Below, piece after piece: positions 37,895 through 48,545 of a DNA stretch of 57,049 bases; within the stretch, counting starts at the first letter, position 1; each line of letters starts with the position of its first letter. The position numbers were made by a program, and so were the translations under genes. Source of the stretch: Planctomycetota bacterium (GTDB taxonomy: Bacteria; Planctomycetota; UBA1135; UBA2386); contig JANQJF010000002.1 of the NCBI GenBank assembly GCA_028281765.1, positions 1 through 57,049 on the forward strand. The letters are read 5' to 3'. The notes under the pieces were generated by a model. That model ran no database searches. It was not told where the DNA came from and worked only from the letters and a program-made list of their open reading frames with translations.

Positions 37895-38248
37895 TCATCC
37901 GAGCACGATCCAGGTCGAAGCGACCACGACCAACGCCATGATCGCGAAGAGCGGCCACAGCAGCACCCAGGAACGACGCCGACCGAAGCCCGGACCGGGC
38001 ACGATCCGTCCACTCGGCGATTCGGAGGGCAGCAGATCGAGATCGGCCGCCGTCGGGCCGAGTCCGGACACGGTCCGACCCTTGTATTCCCGAATCAGCG
38101 GCGTCGGCGGAACCTCGACCGGGCCATCCTCGGGGAACTCCTGCGGCACGAGGCGGAATCGGGACGACGAGTCGGCGGCACCGCTCTCGCAGGCGCAGGC
38201 TTCTCCCACCGACCCGCACTTCCGACACCGCTCTGCACGCTCGTCCAT
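37895..38248 (-). CDS. Zinc-ribbon protein with C-terminal membrane anchor
   Basis: 117 residues. The N-terminus has a cysteine cluster C8-x2-C11 and C18-x-C20, a probable zinc ribbon. A Pro/Glu-rich linker follows, and the last 25 residues (about 93-115) are a single membrane helix after R-R-R, so the soluble part is probably cytoplasmic. No family name is possible. It is 88 bases upstream of the glycosyltransferase gene on the same strand and divergent from the kinase-like gene. Confidence 0.6.
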   Translation of the reverse strand: MDERAERCRKCGSVGEACACESGAADSSSRFRLVPQEFPEDGPVEVPPTPLIREYKGRTVSGLGPTAADLDLLPSESPSGRIVPGPGFGRRRSWVLLWPLFAIMALVVVASTWIVLG

Positions 38249-38418
38249 CTCTCCTCGCTATCGGCAAGAACGCCCCGCCCGCCTGATTCCGATGCGGCGC
38301 GCCGCGTTCGGACCCGGCGGATTCCCACGACCTGAATTGCGAAACGGTTTCTGTGCACGGATTTGCTAGGCTGACCGGCGGCGAGTTCGACTCTGGCGAA
38401 TCGCCCGAACCGACACCC

Positions 38419-39456
38419 ATGGACAGCACTTCACGCCCCCCCCGCGTCGCGATTCTCGGCCGCGTCGACGGGGTCGTGACCGAAGTGCTGCGGAACGCCC
38501 CGACGCCGTTCGACGTCCGGACCTTCGCGGGGCTCTACGACGACTACGCGGAGCTCCGCGATTTCGCGCCCGACGTGTGCTGTCTCGCCGCGCAGACGTT
38601 CCGGGAGCACGACCTAGGCGGGGTTCGCCTCGCCCGCGCGGAGCTCGGCTCGTTCCGCCTGGTCCTGGTCGCGGCGCGCGAGCTCGAGTCGGAGCTCGGC
38701 GATCTCGCTCGCCGCGCCGGTGCGTCCCTGCTGCTCATGCCGTGCACGACGCGCGACGTAATGGCGACCTTCGACGGGGCGCGGTCCGAACCCGACGACG
38801 AGTCGGCGTTCCTCGACATCGCCCGCGGACTCGCCGACGAGATCAACAACCCGCTGATGTTCGCGTCGGGTCACCTGCAGCTGCTCGAGGCCTCGTTCGA
38901 CCCCACGGCCGACCGCGACCGCGCGTCGCAGTGCCGCGCCGCACGCAAGGCGCTCGAAAAAATCGCCGCGACGATGCGGACGGTGCGAACGCTCGGGCAA
39001 GTGCAGGCCCTGCGCCCGCCGCTGCCGCGCATCCTCTTGCGCGACGTCATCGGCGACGTGCTCGAAGCAGTCGACGTACCCGACGGCCTCGACGTCGCAC
39101 TGACGGACGAGCTGCGCGACGCCGAGCTGACCGGCGACCGCGACCTGCTCGTCCGCGCGCTCGGCGAATTCTGCCGCGTGGCGGGCGAAATCGTCGCGCT
39201 CGGCAACCCCGCGACGCTGACGTTCTCCCGCACCGAGGGCGGCGTCCTCGTTCGCCTGCGACTGGTCGCCGCACAGCTCGGCGCGTGGGAGACTCCGCGC
39301 TCGTTCGACGCGTACTACCTGAACCGCGTGTTGCGAGGCTCGCCGCACGGGCTCGCGCTGTTCCTGGTGCAGGCGATCGTGCACGCCCACGGCGGACGGG
39401 CGACCGCGAAGAAGGGCAAGGGCGGCGAGCTGGAGCTCGCGCTCGAACTCCCCTAG
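38419..39456 (+). CDS. NtrB/PrsK-like histidine kinase homologue without the phospho-acceptor histidine
   Basis: 345 residues from ATG 38419 (an in-frame ATG at 38353 would add 22). Residues about 8-120 look like a degenerate receiver fold with no phospho-aspartate. The dimerisation helix reads A-R-G-L-A-D-E-I-N-N-P-L-M-F, where nearly all kinases have L-A-H-E-I-N-N-P-L: the His is Asp140. The ATPase domain (about 205-345) is also poor: no clear N box or D-x-G-x-G, only a final G-G-R-A-T-A-K-K-G-K-G-G that recalls the G2 region. Autophosphorylation is unlikely. The gene lies 115 bases before a regulator whose own phospho-site is altered. No membrane segment, so it is cytoplasmic. Probably a scaffold or allosteric partner. 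Confidence 0.75.
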   Translation: MDSTSRPPRVAILGRVDGVVTEVLRNAPTPFDVRTFAGLYDDYAELRDFAPDVCCLAAQTFREHDLGGVRLARAELGSFRLVLVAARELESELGDLARRAGASLLLMPCTTRDVMATFDGARSEPDDESAFLDIARGLADEINNPLMFASGHLQLLEASFDPTADRDRASQCRAARKALEKIAATMRTVRTLGQVQALRPPLPRILLRDVIGDVLEAVDVPDGLDVALTDELRDAELTGDRDLLVRALGEFCRVAGEIVALGNPATLTFSRTEGGVLVRLRLVAAQLGAWETPRSFDAYYLNRVLRGSPHGLALFLVQAIVHAHGGRATAKKGKGGELELALELP

Positions 39457-39571
39457 GACCTGCGATCCCGGTGCGGGCACGGCCGCGCGGACGGTTTGCT
39501 CAGCGCCCGAGGGCGGATCTGCCGATGAAACCGATGTCGATTTTTCGCATCACTCGGTGCCCGGACGCGAC

Positions 39572-40939
<1,368 letters not shown>

Positions 40940-40995
40940 GGCGGAATTGCCGGCTCGGCGCAACCCCGAACCCATCGCGGTATAAGCTCCTACCC

Positions 40996-43900
40996 ATGTC
41001 CCAACGGACCATCTTCCGACGCGTGTTCCTGGCCCTGTTCGCGGTGACCACGCTGGGCCTGATGGCGATCGTCGCCTACGCCTCGATCGGCCTCTCCGGA
41101 CCACAGACCACGGTCGACGAGGCCGTCGCCAAGTTCCAGGCCGAGCAGTACACGCAGGCGATCCGGCTGCTCGACCGCGCCGAGAACAGCCTGAGTCGGA
41201 CCTCGGATCACGCCCTCCGAGCGCGCATCTTCGCGATCCGGAAGGACGCCCACCTGCAGCTGGAGAACCTGCCGCGCGCGCTCGCTGACCTCCAGTCCCT
41301 CGTCGAGCTCGGCCGCAGCCACCCGACCGTGATGCAGCGCCTCGCGCTGGACACCGACCTGCTGTTCTTGGATCGGGTCTACTACTCGCTACGCAACGGA
41401 GACGGACAACGCAGTCTGGAACTCGCGCAAGAGTTCCTGCAGGAACACGACGAGCACGCGCGCGCACTCGAGCTCGCCGGCGAGGCGACGTTCGAGATCT
41501 TCGCGGCGCAGTACGCGGAGCTGAAGAAAGAGCTCGACCGCTACTGGGCCGCCGAGACCGCCAAGCGTGCGGACGAAGCGCTGAAGGTCTGGCTCTATCG
41601 CCACGAGAACGACCCTCGCGCCAAGCGCAGCCGCAAGGAGTTCAACGAGCTCCTCGAGAAGTATCAGGCCGGTGTTCTCAACAGCGCGCGCTTCCGTGCA
41701 CAGCTCGAAGACCTGCGGCGACTGATCCACCAGGCGCAGGACTACTGCCGCCGAGCGATCGTCGCGCCGGAAGGCCAGCCGGTCGCCGCCTATCAACTTC
41801 TGCGCACCTCGCTCGACAAGGGCGAGCGATTCGACGACATCCAGCTGCTGGCCGAGACGTATCTCCTGCGCTTCGACCACATCTACACGGTCGACGCCGC
41901 GGCGGACCTCGCCAAGCTCCACGTCAAGCGAGGGCGCTTCGACGCCGCGATCGAGATCGCGAATCGCTTCCTGCCGCCCGGCGCATGGCGCACCCGATGC
42001 GAAGAGGCGCGCCTGTCGCCGGAGGTGCGGCACCTCTACGCGGCGAAGGCGGTCGCGCTGGCGACGATCGACGATCGCGAAGGCGCTCAGCTCCTCCTCG
42101 ACGAAGTCAACGACGTACAGGCGAGCGGCCTGCTCGACCTGACGCCGGAACTCTACCTCGTCCGCGCCCATTGCCTCGAAGCGCTGAACAAGCTCGGCGA
42201 TGCGATGACCGAAGCGCGGCTCTACTCGGACGGGCTCGACCAGCTGCCGCGGACGGAGCAGGTTCGACAGGCTCTCTACGACGCGGTCGTCCTCCGGGGG
42301 GACCTCGGCGCGCGCATGAAGTGGTCGTCCTCCTTCACCGCGTTCATGTTCGAGCTGAGGTCGCGCTACTCGACGAACGACCCGGACCCACTGGTCAAGA
42401 AGGCGGACCTGCTCCTCGCGGAGTCGGACGGCGAACAGGCGCTCCAAGCGGCCAACCGCGCGCGCAAACTCGACGAACACAACGACGAGGTCCTGCGCAT
42501 CTACGCCCGTGCGATCGACTACCAGGAGTCCAAGTCAGGCGGCGGCAGCATCGATCGCCTCGAAGCATTCCTGCAGCAGGGCAGCGTTCCTTCGCACATT
42601 CCGCGGCCGCATCTGTGGCCGCTGATCGCCGAACGCGCGCTCGACAAGCAGCAGTACAAAGTCGCCTACCAAGCGGCTCGCGCCGGTGCCGAGGAGTTCA
42701 ACTGGGCCCGTTGGCCCCGCTTGCTCGAGGCGAAAGCCGCGCTCGCGCTCGGTGACGCGCCGGCCGCCATGCACGCGGCGGAGAGCCTGCTGACGTTCTA
42801 CCCGGACGATCCGGACGGCTCGGTTCTGCTCGAGCAGGCCCGCCGACTGATGGGACTGCCGACCGAGGACCTCCTCTACGGCGCGCTCGTGAACGGTCGC
42901 CGGGACGCGTCCGTCGCGCGCTCGCTCCTGAGCCGCGCGCGCGCCCGCGGCGCGATCGACCTCGCTTCGGAGATCGCGCAGTCGATCCGCACGCACTACC
43001 GCGAGGATCCGGAAGCGCTGCTGATGGTCGCCGACTTCTACCTCGAGCAGGGCAAGTACTACCAAGCGCGACTCGCCGTCGAGAACGCCGCCAAGCACGC
43101 GAATTCGCCCGAGAGCGAGCTCTACGCCCAAACGTCCGCGAGCGCGCTGATGATCGCGGCCGTCGAGCGCAACAAACGCACGATCGGCCCGCTCCTCGAG
43201 CGCACGAAGGCGCTGCTGTACGGCAAGACCGACGAGCTCTACCGCTACGCGGTCTCCCTGTCGCAGCTCGACCAGGACAAGCTGACGACGGACACGCTGC
43301 CCTACGAACTCGCGTACGAGCTGCTCACGCCGATCCTCAAGGACGACGTCCACCGCGAGAAGCGATCGGGCGTGCACTACGAACTCGGCGGACGCCTCGC
43401 GCTGCGGCTCGGCCAGATTCGAGAGGCTCGCGAGCACCTGACGTCCGCTCTCGGCTTCCCAGACGGCGTCGGGTCGAACCGCGTGCTCACGCTCCTGAAC
43501 CTGCACCTCGGTTCCGGTCGCGGCCCCGCGGACACGTACTGGGAAAGGCGCGCCACCGATCTGGTCTCGTCGTGCCTGCTCACGCGGGTCGGCAAGCCGC
43601 TCGCGGCGCTGCGCTGGGCCGAAGAAACGATGCAGACCGCACCGTTCGACGTTCCTGCGCTCTGCCTGCGCACGCTGCTCGATCCCAAGTTCGTCGCGCC
43701 CGACCCCGAGCTGACACGGATCATCAAGGAGGGGCCCGCCGCGCTGCTCGACGCCCTCACATACCTCGAAGCCGAGGCCTTCGAACCTGCCGCGGTGCAG
43801 CGCGCCCAGGCGCTCGCAGACCTGTTCCCCGGCAACCGATTCGCGAAGCTCATCCTCGCGAAGGCGCTGTCCAACGCGGGTGCGCATCAACAGTCCGGCG

Positions 43901-45108
43901 AGCTGCTGACGCAGCTGATGGACCACGGCGATGCACCGCCGTTCATCTGGGCCCACGAAGAAGCCGCCCGTCAGGTCCAGCAGTCCCAGATCACGGACGA
44001 CACGCTCGTTCGCAACATCATCAGCCCGTTCCTCGGACCGCTTCCCGTGCCGCCGGAGTCCACGCCCGCCGCGCAGGACGTCGCGATCCGCGAGCAGGTG
44101 AAGCTGATGTTCCAAAACCCGGACATGGTCGACGGTGCGCTGACGATCCTCGCGGCGCAGTGGAACCGCCAGCCCGAACGCGTGACGCTCTACGACGTGC
44201 AGTTCTTGGACGAGAACGGCCGTCCAGATCTCGCCCTCGGCGTGCTCAAGCGGCTGGAGCCGCACCTGCCGAAGGCCGACCAGTCCAACGCATACGGGAT
44301 CTACTTCTCCCTCGTGCAGAAGCTCGAGGCGCAGAAGTCGGATCCGCAGCGCCTCCGCGAGGCGCGTCGGAAGGCGGACCGGATCATCACGATCGAGGGC
44401 GCCTACGGCTCGGTCGTGCACTTCATGCTCGACCTCGACGACCTCGAACACGGGTCTCTGGATTCCGAGCGGGTCGACGCCGGACGCCGTCAGAAGGCGA
44501 TCAACCTCCTGCAGCGCCACATCCTCACGTTCCTCGACAGCCGGGACACCAACACCGAGGCGCTCCTCAAGTCGTTGCGTCGGCTGTCGACGCTGGTCCG
44601 GCGCGAGCTGTTGCTCGAGCGGACTCTCGACGTGCTCCGCCACGACCCGAGTCTGATCGAGGTCTGGTTGCTGCGCGCCGACTGGCTCATGCGTGACGGC
44701 CAACTCGACGAGGCGCGCAAGAGCGTGAGCTGGATGGAGCACTTCATGCCGCGGCATCCCGCGCGCCTGCGCATCGCAGAGCTCGATGCTCGTGACGGCG
44801 TCGACGTCCTGCGCATCGAGCAAGAGCTGCGAGCCCGCCTCGGGGACGCGATCGTCGACGCCCCGGAAGCGATGTTCACCCGCGGACTACTCGCGCTGCG
44901 TGCGGCCAAGTACGCCGACGCGCGCCGCCTGTTCGGCGAATGCACCCCGGCCCCGGACGGCGGGCACCTCTACTACGGCGCCCTCGCGGACCTCGCGGTT
45001 GGCGAACAGCGCGCGGCACACGAGAAGATCGCGCAGCTCGCGAAGGATTACCCGGACAGCTTGCTCAGCGAGAACGCCGGCGAGTTCGCGAGCTTCTTGT
45101 CGCACTGA
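40996..45108 (+). CDS. Giant membrane-anchored TPR protein, PrsT-like
   Basis: 1370 residues from ATG 40996; the frame is open upstream only as a shadow of the regulator gene. One N-terminal membrane helix (about 10-32), then tetratricopeptide-like helical repeats over nearly the whole length. The position after a kinase-like and a sigma-54 regulator gene, facing exosortase and polysaccharide genes, matches PrsT of PEP-CTERM/exosortase loci. The known PrsT group is about 900 residues as I recall, so this is long. It probably scaffolds the export machine in the periplasm. Its 3' end overlaps the convergent deacetylase gene by 61 bases. Confidence 0.8.
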   Translation: MSQRTIFRRVFLALFAVTTLGLMAIVAYASIGLSGPQTTVDEAVAKFQAEQYTQAIRLLDRAENSLSRTSDHALRARIFAIRKDAHLQLENLPRALADLQSLVELGRSHPTVMQRLALDTDLLFLDRVYYSLRNGDGQRSLELAQEFLQEHDEHARALELAGEATFEIFAAQYAELKKELDRYWAAETAKRADEALKVWLYRHENDPRAKRSRKEFNELLEKYQAGVLNSARFRAQLEDLRRLIHQAQDYCRRAIVAPEGQPVAAYQLLRTSLDKGERFDDIQLLAETYLLRFDHIYTVDAAADLAKLHVKRGRFDAAIEIANRFLPPGAWRTRCEEARLSPEVRHLYAAKAVALATIDDREGAQLLLDEVNDVQASGLLDLTPELYLVRAHCLEALNKLGDAMTEARLYSDGLDQLPRTEQVRQALYDAVVLRGDLGARMKWSSSFTAFMFELRSRYSTNDPDPLVKKADLLLAESDGEQALQAANRARKLDEHNDEVLRIYARAIDYQESKSGGGSIDRLEAFLQQGSVPSHIPRPHLWPLIAERALDKQQYKVAYQAARAGAEEFNWARWPRLLEAKAALALGDAPAAMHAAESLLTFYPDDPDGSVLLEQARRLMGLPTEDLLYGALVNGRRDASVARSLLSRARARGAIDLASEIAQSIRTHYREDPEALLMVADFYLEQGKYYQARLAVENAAKHANSPESELYAQTSASALMIAAVERNKRTIGPLLERTKALLYGKTDELYRYAVSLSQLDQDKLTTDTLPYELAYELLTPILKDDVHREKRSGVHYELGGRLALRLGQIREAREHLTSALGFPDGVGSNRVLTLLNLHLGSGRGPADTYWERRATDLVSSCLLTRVGKPLAALRWAEETMQTAPFDVPALCLRTLLDPKFVAPDPELTRIIKEGPAALLDALTYLEAEAFEPAAVQRAQALADLFPGNRFAKLILAKALSNAGAHQQSGELLTQLMDHGDAPPFIWAHEEAARQVQQSQITDDTLVRNIISPFLGPLPVPPESTPAAQDVAIREQVKLMFQNPDMVDGALTILAAQWNRQPERVTLYDVQFLDENGRPDLALGVLKRLEPHLPKADQSNAYGIYFSLVQKLEAQKSDPQRLREARRKADRIITIEGAYGSVVHFMLDLDDLEHGSLDSERVDAGRRQKAINLLQRHILTFLDSRDTNTEALLKSLRRLSTLVRRELLLERTLDVLRHDPSLIEVWLLRADWLMRDGQLDEARKSVSWMEHFMPRHPARLRIAELDARDGVDVLRIEQELRARLGDAIVDAPEAMFTRGLLALRAAKYADARRLFGECTPAPDGGHLYYGALADLAVGEQRAAHEKIAQLAKDYPDSLLSENAGEFASFLSH

Positions 45109-45935
45109 GCCAGCGCCGTTTCGATCCCGACGAAGCGGTGACGCGACAGGAGCGCGTCGAGCTTCTTGTAGGTCTTGTGCAGGTTCACGTAGTGGCGGAA
45201 GCGGCGCATCCCGGTGATCGCCTCGCGCGGCTGGTCGGGGTCGACTTCCCACGGGTGCAAGTAGACGCAGCCCGGCCACCCCAGGCGCGCCTGCTGACGC
45301 AAGCCGCGATCCATCATCCAGCCCGGGAAGAGTCGTAGGTAGCCACCGCCACCGACCGGAAGCACCCGACCCGCGACGCGCCACGTCAGGGGAGGGAACT
45401 CGAGCAGTTCGGCGTCGCCGATCTCGATGCGGTACGGCGATGCCGGCGCGTCGAGGATGCCGTAGTCCGGATGGGAAACCGGATAGATCGAGCTGTCGAT
45501 CCGGTAGCCGCGGGACGCGAGCGTCGGCAAGGCCCACGGCGTCACCCTCGTGATCGACCACGTGCACGCGCGGAACATCCGCGGCCGCACTCCGGCGATC
45601 GAGTCGAGGATCTCCTCGGTCTTGCGCAGGTCCTCGACGAATCCCGCCTCGCCGAGATCCGGCAGCAGCTGATGGTCGTAGCCGTGCGAGCCGATCTCGT
45701 GCCCGGCGGACTGGACGTCGCGCACCAGGTCCGGGAGTCGCTCGGCAATCCATCCGAGGAAGAAGAACGTCGCCTTCGCGCCACGCTTGTCGAACAGGTC
45801 GAGCAGGCGCCGCGTGCTGTCACCGCAGCGCAGCGTGCGCGTCTCCCACTCCGCGCGGTCGACGACGCCGGCCAGATTGAGGACCTGGAAATAGTCCTCG
45901 ACGTCGACGGAGATGGCGTGCGCGAGCTCGGTCAC
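45048..45935 (-). CDS. Polysaccharide deacetylase, exosortase-locus type
   Basis: 295 residues from GTG 45935, overlapping the epsI stop (GTGA). NodB homology domain: metal and catalytic motif S-V-D-V-E-D-Y-F near 9, motif 2 H-E-I-G-S-H-G-Y-D-H near 79-88, motif 3 R-A-C-T-W-S. The C-terminal part (P-V-G-G-G-G-Y-L-R-L-F-P; Y-L-H-P-W-E-V-D-P-D-Q-P) matches the extra domain of the deacetylase subfamily found in PEP-CTERM loci. It removes N- or O-acetyl groups from the exported polysaccharide. No signal peptide is seen, which is typical of this subfamily. Confidence 0.9.
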   Translation of the reverse strand: MTELAHAISVDVEDYFQVLNLAGVVDRAEWETRTLRCGDSTRRLLDLFDKRGAKATFFFLGWIAERLPDLVRDVQSAGHEIGSHGYDHQLLPDLGEAGFVEDLRKTEEILDSIAGVRPRMFRACTWSITRVTPWALPTLASRGYRIDSSIYPVSHPDYGILDAPASPYRIEIGDAELLEFPPLTWRVAGRVLPVGGGGYLRLFPGWMMDRGLRQQARLGWPGCVYLHPWEVDPDQPREAITGMRRFRHYVNLHKTYKKLDALLSRHRFVGIETALAQCDKKLANSPAFSLSKLSG

Positions 45936-46540
45936 GGGTTCAGCGCACGCAGGTGGGGTTCGGCCGCCTCGAGGAACGACTCACAGCGCCGGACCGCGGC
46001 TTCTCGTCCGTCCGCATCGACCCAGGTTTCGACGCGCACGAGGTACCCGCCGACCGCCGCCCGGAACAGCGCGCGCGGGGCGTGGTGCAGGAAGAAACCG
46101 AGATAGCTACCGGTGGCCAAGTCGGCAGCACCGTAGCGGTAGAGGCTCACGTAGTCACTCCGCCGGTCGCGACTGAACAGCACGAGTTCGCCGTGCCCGT
46201 CCCGCTGCTGGTCCTCGGTGATGACCATGTTCGAGCCGCGCAGGCAGATGTCCGGCGGGTGGATGCTCTTCCAGTTCTCCGCATGGCAGACGAGAACGAC
46301 GTAGATCTCGTGGCCGTCCGCGTCCGTGTAGGTGCGCCAGATCGCATCGTCGGTGCCAAGCAGTCGGAACTGGCGATCGGTCATCGGGGTGTCGTAGCTG
46401 AGCGAGTAGGCCCCGATTCGCGCGGGCAGGGACTTCGCGACCCCGCGCGTTCCGGTGAACGGCCGGTAGCTCGACAGCCAGAGCGTGAACGAGCCGACGA
46501 TCCACAGCAGCGCGATCGAGATCTTGGCACCGCGCGTCAT
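45932..46540 (-). CDS. epsI: EpsI-like exosortase-associated periplasmic protein
   Basis: 202 residues from ATG 46540, overlapping the exosortase stop (ATGA). One N-terminal membrane helix (about 8-25), then a periplasmic domain with the EpsI-type motifs C-H-A-E-N-W-K-S-I-H-P-P-D-I-C-L and Y-R-Y-G-A-A-D-L. In many exosortase loci EpsI follows or is fused to the sortase, and it is thought to assist polysaccharide assembly or sorting; its exact activity is not known. The upstream exosortase and downstream deacetylase keep that order. Confidence 0.88.
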   Translation of the reverse strand: MTRGAKISIALLWIVGSFTLWLSSYRPFTGTRGVAKSLPARIGAYSLSYDTPMTDRQFRLLGTDDAIWRTYTDADGHEIYVVLVCHAENWKSIHPPDICLRGSNMVITEDQQRDGHGELVLFSRDRRSDYVSLYRYGAADLATGSYLGFFLHHAPRALFRAAVGGYLVRVETWVDADGREAAVRRCESFLEAAEPHLRALNP

Positions 46541-47355
46541 TCGGCGTTCCTCGTCACCCGCCCGTCGATCCAGATCAGCGTGAAGATCGCGAGGATCCAC
46601 ACGATCGCGTTGGCGACATCGTGACCGGTGCCGGAGCCGAACTCGACTCCGTACCAGCGTGACATCACGCACATCGAGGCGATCCGCACCACGTTGCTGC
46701 CAACCGCGATCGGCACGGACAGCAACAGCAAAGACCAACGCCAGACGCCACGCCCCGTGCTCATGAAGAACGCGACGCAGTAGCCGACCGTCAGCAGCGA
46801 CACGAGCGATCGCAACCCGCCGCACGCATCCGCGACGACCAGGGGCGTGCTCTCCTCGGGCACGAACAGGTTGGCCCCGGTCCGCGTGACGCCGGCACCG
46901 AGCAGGTTCCCGAGCCCCATTCCGGCCTCGACGGCGACCTCTTTGAGGACGAACACCGCCTTGCCACTGACGAACATCGGCGCCGGCACCGCGAAGAACG
47001 TCAGCCCGGCGATGGCGGCGAGTGACTTCCACCGCGCACCGCCCTGCGTGAGCAACACCGCGCCAGGAATCGTGAGGCACAGGCTCGCGGCGGACAGCGA
47101 GTCGACCGTCAGACCCGCGCCGCAGATGTGCAGCAGGAGTCCTGGTCCGAGCAGCCACCATCCCCGCACGTCGGTCTGGCGCGCCTGCGCCCCCCACTGT
47201 TCGCGGCGCACGTAGACCATGAACGCCGCGAGCAACGGCAGGAGCGGCCCGTGCGAGTAGTAGGACTCCGGCAGCATCCAGCTGTCCCACACCCACACGA
47301 ACGTCAGCGCGTAGGCCAGCACGAGCGGCAGCACGAGACCGATGAAGACGCTCAT
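46537..47355 (-). CDS. Exosortase (XrtA/EpsH family)
   Basis: 272 residues with about eight membrane helices. The three conserved catalytic residues of the exosortase/archaeosortase superfamily are present: C178 in A-D-A-C-G-G-L-R-S-L, R224 in N-V-V-R-I, and H245 in G-T-G-H-D-V-A-N. The enzyme cuts and anchors proteins with a short C-terminal sorting tail (PEP-CTERM or relatives) at the cell surface. No protein in the window ends in a recognisable Pro-Glu-Pro plus helix plus Arg tail, so substrates must lie elsewhere. Its start overlaps the end of epsI and its stop overlaps the glycosyltransferase start region as four-base overlaps. Confidence 0.92.
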   Translation of the reverse strand: MSVFIGLVLPLVLAYALTFVWVWDSWMLPESYYSHGPLLPLLAAFMVYVRREQWGAQARQTDVRGWWLLGPGLLLHICGAGLTVDSLSAASLCLTIPGAVLLTQGGARWKSLAAIAGLTFFAVPAPMFVSGKAVFVLKEVAVEAGMGLGNLLGAGVTRTGANLFVPEESTPLVVADACGGLRSLVSLLTVGYCVAFFMSTGRGVWRWSLLLLSVPIAVGSNVVRIASMCVMSRWYGVEFGSGTGHDVANAIVWILAIFTLIWIDGRVTRNAE

Positions 47356-48545
47356 CGTGCCACGACCTCCTCGAACGCTCCGATGACGCGACGCGCGTTG
47401 CCGCGCCAGGTCCAGTCGTTCTCCAGCAGAACGCGCTGTCCTTCCGCGCCGATGCGCCGCGCGCGTTCGCGATCGCTCACGAGCGCTTCGAGCGCGTCGC
47501 CGAACAACGGTCCGTCGTCCGGTGGGAACAGCACGCCAGACTCGTCGTGCGTCACGAGCTCCGCGACGTTGGGCTGATCGGGCGCAATCGCCGGCACGCC
47601 CGCGACGAAGTAATCGAACAGCTTGAGCGGAGACGCGTACGGGTTGATCGCCGGGATCATCCCGGCGTCAAACGCGAGGACGTGCCGCGGCACGTCGCGA
47701 TGCTCGACCGCTCCGACCGACACGACGCGGTCCGCGACGCCTCGCTCACGGGCGCGGCTCAGGATCGACTCCAGAGCCGGACCCGTGCCGACGAGCAGCA
47801 GCACGGCCGTCGCCAGCGCGGGTCGCGCGAGCGCGTCCACTGCGAACTCGAGCCGGTGCCAATCGCGCATGAAGCCGACGAATCCCAACACGAAGGTCTC
47901 ATCGGAAAACCCGAGCTCGCGCCGCAAGCCTCGACCGGCCTTGCGCGTCGATTCCCCGTATCGCTCCGGCTCGGCAGCGTTGGGAATCACCGCACACGCC
48001 TCCTCTCGCGCGCCGCACCGCACGAGCCAGTCGCGCAGCACCCGGCTGACGGGGAACACACGGTCGGCGCTCGCGAGCACGTTCTGCTCGACGCGACGCG
48101 CCCGGCGCGGGAAGCGCAACAGCCCGAGCCGCGTCATCTCGTGGCACATCGGCGAGTTCACTTCGAGGAGCAGCGGCAGGCCCGCCTCGCGCGCGACGCG
48201 GAGGCCGGCGTGGAGGTGTAGCGCGTGGCGCTCGTAGATGAAGTCCGGCTCGTGCCGCCTTACGGCGTCGCGCAGCAGCCGCACAGCCGTGCGGTTGTAG
48301 CCGATCTCCAGCACCTCGGTCGCGAGGCGCGGCACGCTCAGCCTCTCCCAGAACGACTTGGGCTTCGCGTGACCGTTCTGACCGGGCTCGCTCTGTCGAT
48401 CCTCGGTCTTGGGCACGAGCGCGCATTCGAGCACGTCGTGCCCTTCGGCCCGCAGCGCGCCGATCAACTCGCGGACGTGCATCGCCTGGCCGTCCTCCGC
48501 GCGGATCCGGTGGTGATAGAGGATGCGGTACTTCGCGCCGCTCAC
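47352..48545 (-). CDS. GT4 glycosyltransferase
   Basis: 397 residues from GTG 48545, overlapping the asnB stop (GTGA); the frame continues upstream but only as a shadow. GT-B fold: N-terminal acceptor domain (I-L-Y-H-H-R-I-R-A-E-D-G-Q-A-M-H near 6), C-terminal donor domain with V-L-G-F-V-G and the nucleotide-sugar motif P-L-K-L-F-D-Y-F-V-A-G-V-P near 315. It adds a sugar to a lipid-linked glycan at the cytoplasmic face. Placement inside the exosortase/polysaccharide operon makes this the only clear chain-building enzyme of the minus-strand set. Confidence 0.88.
   Translation of the reverse strand: MSGAKYRILYHHRIRAEDGQAMHVRELIGALRAEGHDVLECALVPKTEDRQSEPGQNGHAKPKSFWERLSVPRLATEVLEIGYNRTAVRLLRDAVRRHEPDFIYERHALHLHAGLRVAREAGLPLLLEVNSPMCHEMTRLGLLRFPRRARRVEQNVLASADRVFPVSRVLRDWLVRCGAREEACAVIPNAAEPERYGESTRKAGRGLRRELGFSDETFVLGFVGFMRDWHRLEFAVDALARPALATAVLLLVGTGPALESILSRARERGVADRVVSVGAVEHRDVPRHVLAFDAGMIPAINPYASPLKLFDYFVAGVPAIAPDQPNVAELVTHDESGVLFPPDDGPLFGDALEALVSDRERARRIGAEGQRVLLENDWTWRGNARRVIGAFEEVVAR

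Noticed and set aside
38352..38367. TGTGCACGGATTTGCT resembling a sigma-54 promoter before the kinase-like gene
   Set aside because: The first element is off-consensus and the spacing is nine rather than ten bases between the key dinucleotides.
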